The position numbers and the translations under genes were made by a program. Source: Vreelandella neptunia (GTDB taxonomy: Bacteria > Pseudomonadota > Gammaproteobacteria > Pseudomonadales > Halomonadaceae). Taken from it: a stretch of 64,000 nucleotides of DNA. How positions within the stretch are numbered: position 1 is the first letter of the stretch; each line of letters opens with the position of its first letter. Positions 58,656 through 64,000 of the stretch are shown here, one piece after another. Under the pieces are notes generated by a model that saw nothing but the letters and a program-made list of their open reading frames with translations, was not told the origin of the DNA and did not search any database. The stretch spans positions 62,001-126,000 of the forward strand of contig NZ_JAKVTW010000010.1 in NCBI RefSeq assembly GCF_022489065.1, read 5' to 3'.

Positions 58656-59435
58656 CTACTGCCACTCTTCAAGGCGCATGGATGAACGTTCGAGCCGCTG
58701 GTGCTCCTCTTCTAAGTCGCGCAGCAGTTGGCTAATGCTGGAGAGGTGTTCCAGCGCTACCTTTTTTGCCTGCTCCGCGTCGCCGCTAACGACCGCATCA
58801 TGCAACTGTGCATGCTGCTGGTTGATCATCGCTCGGGGGGCTGGCAAGTGGTAAAGGTGTTTGACCGAGGCGAAGACCGAGCTAAGCAGCAGATCGGTCA
58901 GGCTCTGGAGCGTGTGAACCAACACCGGGTTGTGCGACGCCTGAGAGACCGCCAGATGAAAAGCGTGGTCGAGACGCGCGAGCCGCTCAACGTCAATGGC
59001 TTCCGCACTTTCGGCGTAATCAGCCATTTCACGATAGCGCCGGGTGATCAACACTTTGTCAGCGGAGGTACCTCGACTTGCCGCCAACTGCGCCGACTCC
59101 CCTTCGAGCAAGGCGCGCACCTCTAATAGATCAAACAGCGTGCGCGGATGGTCTTTAAACAGGTGCATCAAAGCGCTTTGGTTGCCTACCGGCAGCAGCG
59201 TGGCCACCGTCGAACCATGGCCCTGGCGGGTATCGATAATGCCCTTGCTGCGTAGAATCCGTAATCCTTCCCGCAGCGAAGCGCGGGATACGCCCAGCCG
59301 GTCGCAGAGGCGCCGTTCAGAAGGCAGCAACTGACCGGGGCGAAAAACACCATCAAGAATTAGACGCTCAAGCCGGGTGGCCACCTGATCCGGCATTCGC
59401 AGCCCGGGTGACAAGGCATGATTCTCCACTGGCAT
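58656..59435 (-). CDS. glcC: FadR-type GntR regulator of glycolate genes
   Basis: About 259 residues from the ATG at 59435 (AGGAG ahead), matching E. coli GlcC in length. The HTH region RLERLILDGVFRPGQLLPSERRLCDRLGVSRASLREGLRILRSKGIIDTRQGHGSTV is GlcC/PdhR-like. The FCD domain has HAFHLAVSQASHNPVL. It diverges from glcD, and the palindrome TGGTCAGACCA lies between. It should activate glcDEF with glycolate. The last residues of the gene are 7 bases from the neighbouring GntR gene (convergent stops). Confidence 0.88.
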   Translation of the reverse strand: MPVENHALSPGLRMPDQVATRLERLILDGVFRPGQLLPSERRLCDRLGVSRASLREGLRILRSKGIIDTRQGHGSTVATLLPVGNQSALMHLFKDHPRTLFDLLEVRALLEGESAQLAASRGTSADKVLITRRYREMADYAESAEAIDVERLARLDHAFHLAVSQASHNPVLVHTLQSLTDLLLSSVFASVKHLYHLPAPRAMINQQHAQLHDAVVSGDAEQAKKVALEHLSSISQLLRDLEEEHQRLERSSMRLEEWQ

Positions 59436-59507
59436 GCGGGCTCTCCTGATGGTCGATTTAACCAGCTTGCCATTACTGGCCGCAGAAGGCATCCATGTCG
59501 ACTAATT

Positions 59508-59522
59508 ACTGGTCAGACCAAT
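59508..59522. promoter_or_regulatory. GlcC operator between glcC and glcD
   Basis: ACTGGTCAGACCAAT holds the perfect 11-bp palindrome TGGTCAGACCA at 59510-59520. It is a typical site for the GlcC/LldR/PdhR group. A one-mismatch copy is at 45093-45107. Confidence 0.75.
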
Positions 59523-59651
59523 GCACCACAACCTAGACAGATGCACAAAAAAAGCCCAAATTGAGGCCATGTTACGCGAGCACACTCTGCGCGATCTGGC
59601 ATAAAGAATGTCGCCGTTTGCCTTTAATGATAATAAGCATGGGATGTCGTT

Positions 59652-61151
59652 ATGAATATCCTCTTTGATGAGCGTCTGGACGGTGAGCTGGTCCGGCGAG
59701 AGAAAAGCGAAGTCTTAAACGATCTTCAGCAAGCCGTCCCCGATATGACACTGCTGCATCGCGAAGAAGACCTGCGCCCCTTCGAGTGCGATGGGCTGGC
59801 GGCCTATCGCGTATTGCCCATGCTGGTGGCACTGCCGGAAACGCTGGAGCAGGTGAAAGGGTTACTCCAGCGCTGCCATGCCTTAGGCGTACCGGTGGTG
59901 ACCCGTGGTGCGGGTACCGGCCTCTCTGGCGGCGCGCTGCCCTTGGAGCAAGGCGTGCTGTTGGTGATGTCCCGCTTTAACCAAATTCTGAAAGTCGACC
60001 CGGATGCCCGTCTGGCGCGGGTTCAGCCAGGTGTTCGCAATCTGGCGATTTCTGAAGCGGCAGCGCCTTACGGCCTCTACTACGCGCCGGACCCTTCATC
60101 ACAAATTGCCTGTTCCATCGGCGGTAACGTGGCCGAAAATGCCGGTGGCGTGCACTGCCTAAAATATGGCCTGACGGTACATAACGTCATGCGCGTGGAC
60201 GTGCTCACCATTGAGGGTGAGCACATGACGCTGGGCGCAGAGTCTCTCGACGCGCCCGGCTTTGACCTGCTGGCGCTAATGAATGGCTCCGAAGGCATGC
60301 TCGGCGTGGTCACCGAAATTACCGTCAAGCTACTGCCCAAGCCGGAAACCGCGAAAGTATTGATGGCAAGCTTTGACGATGTCGAAAAAGCCGGACGCGC
60401 TGTGGGCGATATCATCGCCGCGGGGATCATTCCAGGCGGCCTGGAGATGATGGATAAGCTTGCGATTAAAGCCGCCGAAGATTTTGTCAAAGCGGGCTAT
60501 CCGCTGGATGCCGAAGCGATTCTGCTCTGTGAGCTGGATGGCGTTGAAGCCGATGTGGACGACGATTGCGACACCGTTCGCCGTGTACTGGAGGCCGCCG
60601 GGGCCACCAATATTCAGCAAGCCCGCGATGAAGCCGAGCGCGCCAAGTTCTGGGCCGGGCGAAAGAACGCCTTCCCCGCCGTGGGTCGTATGTCGCCAGA
60701 CTACTACTGCATGGATGGCACCATTCCCCGCCGCGAACTTCCACGCGTACTTAAAGGTATTGCCGCACTTTCCGAAGAGAGCGGCCTACTGGTAGCCAAC
60801 GTGTTTCACGCCGGTGACGGCAACATGCACCCATTGATTCTGTTTGATGCCAACAAAGAGGGCGAGCTAGCGCTTGCCGAAGAAGTGGGCGGTAAGATTC
60901 TGGAACTCTGCGTGGCGGCGGGCGGCTCAATTACCGGTGAGCACGGTGTGGGGCGCGAAAAGATCAACCAAATGTGTAGCCAGTTCCAACCGGATGAGAT
61001 CAGCGTTTTTCATGCGCTGAAAGCCGCTTTTGATCCAAAGCGTCTACTCAACCCAGGCAAGAACATTCCAACCCTGGCTCGCTGCGCAGAATTCGGTGCC
61101 ATGCATGTGCATAACAACGAGCTACCGCATCCGGAGCTGCCACGTTTTTAA
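59652..61151 (+). CDS. glcD: glycolate oxidase FAD subunit
   Basis: 499 residues, the GlcD size: FECDGLAAYRVLPMLVALPETLEQVKGLLQRCH, the FAD segment VTRGAGTGLSGGALPLEQGVLLVMSRFNQIL, CSIGGNVAENAGGVHCLKYG, and the C-terminal VFHAGDGNMHPLILFD with EHGVGREK. It holds the flavin of the complex oxidising glycolate to glyoxylate. It is the first gene of glcDEFG, separated from glcE by 52 bases. Confidence 0.96.
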   Translation: MNILFDERLDGELVRREKSEVLNDLQQAVPDMTLLHREEDLRPFECDGLAAYRVLPMLVALPETLEQVKGLLQRCHALGVPVVTRGAGTGLSGGALPLEQGVLLVMSRFNQILKVDPDARLARVQPGVRNLAISEAAAPYGLYYAPDPSSQIACSIGGNVAENAGGVHCLKYGLTVHNVMRVDVLTIEGEHMTLGAESLDAPGFDLLALMNGSEGMLGVVTEITVKLLPKPETAKVLMASFDDVEKAGRAVGDIIAAGIIPGGLEMMDKLAIKAAEDFVKAGYPLDAEAILLCELDGVEADVDDDCDTVRRVLEAAGATNIQQARDEAERAKFWAGRKNAFPAVGRMSPDYYCMDGTIPRRELPRVLKGIAALSEESGLLVANVFHAGDGNMHPLILFDANKEGELALAEEVGGKILELCVAAGGSITGEHGVGREKINQMCSQFQPDEISVFHALKAAFDPKRLLNPGKNIPTLARCAEFGAMHVHNNELPHPELPRF

Positions 61152-61203
61152 TAATGTACCTAGTCAGCATACTTACTAGGCAAAATAAATACTGGGATAG
61201 ACC

Positions 61204-62304
61204 ATGACTGAACTAGCGATGCATGCCGCCGACCGCGATATCGCTGATACCCTGTGTGATCAGGTACGCAGCGCGTATGAGACACGCACTCCGCTACGCA
61301 TTGTAGGCGGAGATACCCGCGCCTTTTATGGACGACCGGTGGATGGCCAAGCGCTCACGATGGCCGAACATAGTGGCATTGTCAGCTACGACCCGGTGGA
61401 GCTGGTGGTCACCGTGCGCGCTGGCACACGGCTAAGCGCCCTTCAAGCAGCGCTGGCCGACAAACACCAAATGCTGGCCTTTGAGCCGCCCATGTTTGGC
61501 GAAGCCTCGACCATTGGTGGTGCGGTCGCGACCGGCCTTTCCGGCCCACGCCGCCCCTGGGCAGGCGCAGCACGGGACTTCGTGCTCGGCACGCGGGTCA
61601 TCACTCAAGAGGGCAAGCTGTTACGCTTTGGCGGCGAAGTGATGAAAAATGTCGCCGGTTATGATCTCTCTCGCTTGATGGCGGGGGCCCAGGGTACGCT
61701 CGGCGTGCTGACCGATATCTCGTTTAAAGTGCTGCCCATTCCCAACGCTACACACAGCTTACGCCTGTCCATTAATCTTGCCGACGCGCTGAAAAAGCTT
61801 GCCGAGCTGGGTCGCAAACCGCTACCGATCACGGCGGCGGCCTGGCATAACGGTGAGCTTTTCCTGCGCTTAGAGGGGGGTAACAGCTCTGTTAGCGCGA
61901 CTCAGGCAAGCCTAGGCGGCGAGCCGCTTGATGCCAGCTTCTGGACCTCACTACGCGACCATACCCACGATTTCTTCCAGCTCAGCGACGGTCAAGCGCT
62001 ATGGCGGTTATCGCTGCCTCCGCATACGTCGCCGCTGGCACTGGATATTCCCGAAGCGGATATCTTTTACGATTGGGCGGGCTGTCAGCGCTGGGTAAAA
62101 ACATCGCTGGATGCCAGCACGTTGCGCGCCGCCTGTGCAGCAGTGGGCGGCCATGCCACATGCTACACGCCGCACGCCCAGGGAGGCGCCGTCGACCCTT
62201 TCACACCGCTCAACACGGTAGTGGAAAAATATCATCGTAATCTAAAGGCGGAGCTGGATGCCCATGGCATATTCAATCCCGGTCGTCTTTATGCGGCGTT
62301 TTAA
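61204..62304 (+). CDS. glcE: glycolate oxidase subunit GlcE
   Basis: 366 residues, a shorter FAD-binding protein related to GlcD: LRIVGGDTRAFYGRPVDGQALTMAEHSGIVSYDPVELVVTVRAGTRLSALQAAL, STIGGAVATGLSGPRRPWAGAARDFVLGTRVI and VMKNVAGYDLSRLMAGAQGTLGVL. The C-terminus ends with KYHRNLKAELDAHGIFNPGRLY. It forms the oxidase with GlcD and GlcF. Confidence 0.95.
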   Translation: MTELAMHAADRDIADTLCDQVRSAYETRTPLRIVGGDTRAFYGRPVDGQALTMAEHSGIVSYDPVELVVTVRAGTRLSALQAALADKHQMLAFEPPMFGEASTIGGAVATGLSGPRRPWAGAARDFVLGTRVITQEGKLLRFGGEVMKNVAGYDLSRLMAGAQGTLGVLTDISFKVLPIPNATHSLRLSINLADALKKLAELGRKPLPITAAAWHNGELFLRLEGGNSSVSATQASLGGEPLDASFWTSLRDHTHDFFQLSDGQALWRLSLPPHTSPLALDIPEADIFYDWAGCQRWVKTSLDASTLRAACAAVGGHATCYTPHAQGGAVDPFTPLNTVVEKYHRNLKAELDAHGIFNPGRLYAAF

Positions 62305-62318
62305 TCAGGAGATCTGAC

Positions 62319-63551
62319 ATGCAGACGCACTTTACCGATGCTGACCGTCAGAAGCCGCACATTCAGGAAGCAGAGCGCATATTGCGTACCTGCGTCCACT
62401 GCGGCTTCTGTAACGCTACCTGCCCGACGTACCAGCTGTTAGGCGATGAGCGTGATGGCCCCCGAGGGCGCATCTATTTGATGAAAGAGCTGCTTGAGAG
62501 CCGCGACGATGACGACCAGGTCACCGACGAGACTCGCCTCCACCTTGATCGCTGCCTTACCTGCCTTAACTGTGAAACCACCTGCCCTTCCGGCGTTGAG
62601 TATCACAAGCTGCTCAACATCGGCCGTGCCGAAATTGAGCGTCGCGTCCCCCGCCCGGCAGGCGAGCGGGCCCAACGCTATGCGCTGCGGAAAATGATGG
62701 TCGAGCCTAAACGTTTCCAGGCACTGCTAAAGTTGGGGCAAACCTTTAAGCCGCTGGTGCCTAGCAAGCTGCGCAGTAAAATGCCCGCAGAACCGATAGA
62801 TGCAGGCACACGGCCCGATGCAAACCGCCATACCCGGCAGGTATTGATGCTGGAAGGCTGCGTGCAGCCAGGGCTGTCACCCAATACCAATGCCGCCACC
62901 GCGCGAATTCTAGACCGCCTTGGCATTAGCGTAACGCCGGTGTCGGAAGCGGGCTGCTGTGGTGCCGTTGATTTCCACCTCAACGCCCAGGACGATGGCC
63001 GTGCGCGAATGCGCGCCAATATAGACGCCTGGTGGCCCTATATAGAACAAGGCACCGAAGCCATCGTACAAACCGCCAGCGGCTGCGGCGCCTTTGTGAA
63101 AGAGTATGGCTATATGCTCAAGGATGACCCTAAATACGCCGTTAAAGCGCAAAAGGTCAGCACCTTGGCCAAAGATATCGTCGAAATCCTACGCGATGAG
63201 CCTTTAGAGGCGCTGAACGTTAACGCGTCGAAGCGGCTGGCGTTTCACTGCCCCTGTACTTTACAGCACGCTCAAAAGCTTAACGGCGCGGTGGAAGGCG
63301 TACTCACCAAGCTCGGCTTTTCATTAACGCCGGTGCAGGATGCTCACCTGTGTTGTGGCTCTGCTGGCACATACTCGATTACTCAACCGGAACTAGCCAC
63401 CCAGCTACGCGATAATAAGCTCAACGCCCTGGAGGCGGGTAAGCCGGAAATGATTGTCACTGCCAATATTGGTTGTCAGACCCACTTGGCTGGCGCCAAC
63501 CGCACGCCGGTGCGCCACTGGGTAGAAATCGTTGATGCGGCGATCACTTAA
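62319..63551 (+). CDS. glcF: glycolate oxidase iron-sulfur subunit
   Basis: 410 residues. Two 4Fe-4S clusters: CVHCGFCNATCPTY (near residue 26) and CLTCLNCETTCPSG (near residue 84). Two CCG domains follow, with GCCGAVDFHLNAQDDGRARMRANI and HLCCGSAGTYSI. It carries electrons from the flavin subunits to the quinone pool. The start has AGGAG 7 bases ahead. It is 14 bases after glcE. Confidence 0.96.
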   Translation: MQTHFTDADRQKPHIQEAERILRTCVHCGFCNATCPTYQLLGDERDGPRGRIYLMKELLESRDDDDQVTDETRLHLDRCLTCLNCETTCPSGVEYHKLLNIGRAEIERRVPRPAGERAQRYALRKMMVEPKRFQALLKLGQTFKPLVPSKLRSKMPAEPIDAGTRPDANRHTRQVLMLEGCVQPGLSPNTNAATARILDRLGISVTPVSEAGCCGAVDFHLNAQDDGRARMRANIDAWWPYIEQGTEAIVQTASGCGAFVKEYGYMLKDDPKYAVKAQKVSTLAKDIVEILRDEPLEALNVNASKRLAFHCPCTLQHAQKLNGAVEGVLTKLGFSLTPVQDAHLCCGSAGTYSITQPELATQLRDNKLNALEAGKPEMIVTANIGCQTHLAGANRTPVRHWVEIVDAAIT

Positions 63552-63658
63552 CGTTTAGAACTAGCTCTTAGCATGAGCTCTTGGCATTCATTAACCCTGG
63601 TCGCGCTGCTATTGTTAGGCGCGGCCACTTCACTCCCAACCATTAATAGGATTTAAGC

Positions 63659-64000
63659 ATGCAAACAAAAGCCATTCTTGCCCAAGCCGATGTCATTAAC
63701 GTACTGGATGCAGCGCAGAAAGAAGCTGATAGCAATAGCTGGCCCGTGACCATCGCAGTAACCGACGACGGCGGTCACCTGCTCGGCCTGCGCCGCTTAG
63801 ATGGCGCTGCCCCTTTCAGTGCTGAAGTGGCGACCCAAAAAGCACGCAGCGCAGCGCTAGGCCGTAAAGAGACCCAGGTATTTGAAGAGATGATTAACGG
63901 CGGCCGTACAGCGTTTCTTTCTGCGCCTCTGCAGGGTCTACTTTCAGGTGGTGTGCCGATCACAGTGGATGGCCATGTGGTGGGTGCTGTGGGCATTTCC
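63659..64000 (+). CDS. glcG: GlcG family protein, partial at the window end
   Basis: The first 114 codons are visible and the frame is open at the right edge. It starts MQTKAILAQADVINVLDAAQ and shows VTIAVTDDGGHLLGLRRLDGAAPFSAEVATQKARSAALG, then GGRTAFLSAPLQGLLSGGVPITVDGHVVGAVGIS, the GlcG/HbpS pattern. It lies 107 bases after glcF, as in the E. coli glc operon. The ATG at 63659 is preceded by AATAGGATT. It differs from the HbpS-like protein at 57213, so the window has two members. Confidence 0.92.
   Translation, partial: MQTKAILAQADVINVLDAAQKEADSNSWPVTIAVTDDGGHLLGLRRLDGAAPFSAEVATQKARSAALGRKETQVFEEMINGGRTAFLSAPLQGLLSGGVPITVDGHVVGAVGIS

Overview
The window reads like a chromosomal segment of a halophilic gammaproteobacterium of the Halomonas/Vreelandella type. 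The reasons are several TRAP transporters (one TAXI-type, two DctPQM-type), an enterobacterial-type long IlvC with divergent IlvY, a PHA phasin, a membrane-bound cytochrome-c urate oxidase, and GC-rich proteobacterial codon use. The genus is an inference from gene content. I see no rRNA, tRNA, CRISPR array or insertion sequence.

Layout. 1-5 kb: a signalling group (start of an unidentified coiled-coil protein, a FIST/NosP-like sensor, a hybrid histidine kinase, a periplasmic molybdopterin-fold protein) and a DUF2189 membrane protein. 5.3-13 kb: a TAXI-TRAP uptake system with a UspA protein, then a DctPQM TRAP system. 13-19.5 kb: an orphan ParA, an EamA exporter, DUF192, modABC, and pyruvate kinase overlapping modA. 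19.5-31.9 kb and 38.1-42.7 kb: a purine-catabolism region. It holds urate oxidase PuuD, HIU hydrolase, OHCU decarboxylase, urate permease, allantoinase PuuE, an allantoin-racemase-like protein, two NCS1 permeases, (S)-ureidoglycine aminohydrolase, ureidoglycolate lyase, a YfcC carrier, an amino-acid-type ABC importer, and GntR and RpiR regulators. This region is split by an AT-rich patch (unknown membrane protein plus toxin-antitoxin pair) and by a modF-ilvC-ilvY block. That block is bracketed by two copies of the 3' end of the gntR gene. 42.7-45 kb: phasin and two GST-fold proteins. 45-47 kb: lactate/glycolate permease. 47-57 kb: a long minus-strand gene train (TRAP DctPQM, enoyl-CoA hydratase, CaiB CoA-transferase, class V aminotransferase, FAD/Fe-S 2-hydroxyacid dehydrogenase, gamma-carbonic-anhydrase-like protein) whose substrate I cannot name. 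57-64 kb: GlcG-like protein, GntR, and glycolate oxidase genes glcC/glcDEF/glcG.

How it works together. Urate is taken to allantoin, allantoate and ureidoglycolate, ending in glyoxylate plus urea. The C2 part of the window (glycolate oxidase, glyoxylate aminotransferase, lactate/glycolate permease) handles glyoxylate and glycolate. Xanthine dehydrogenase and an allantoate-hydrolysing enzyme are not in the window.

The most useful non-coding signals are repeated palindromes that tie scattered promoters together. (a) TTGTATACAA-type sites occur at five places upstream of purine genes. (b) Two RutR-like TTGACCA-NN-TGGTCAA sites lie in purine promoters. (c) An identical 16-bp site lies upstream of both the ABC importer and the YfcC carrier. 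(d) A TGGTCAGACCA-type site is shared by glcC/glcD and the lactate/glycolate permease. Most start sites given here were moved to the start codon with a Shine-Dalgarno sequence and family-consistent N-terminus.
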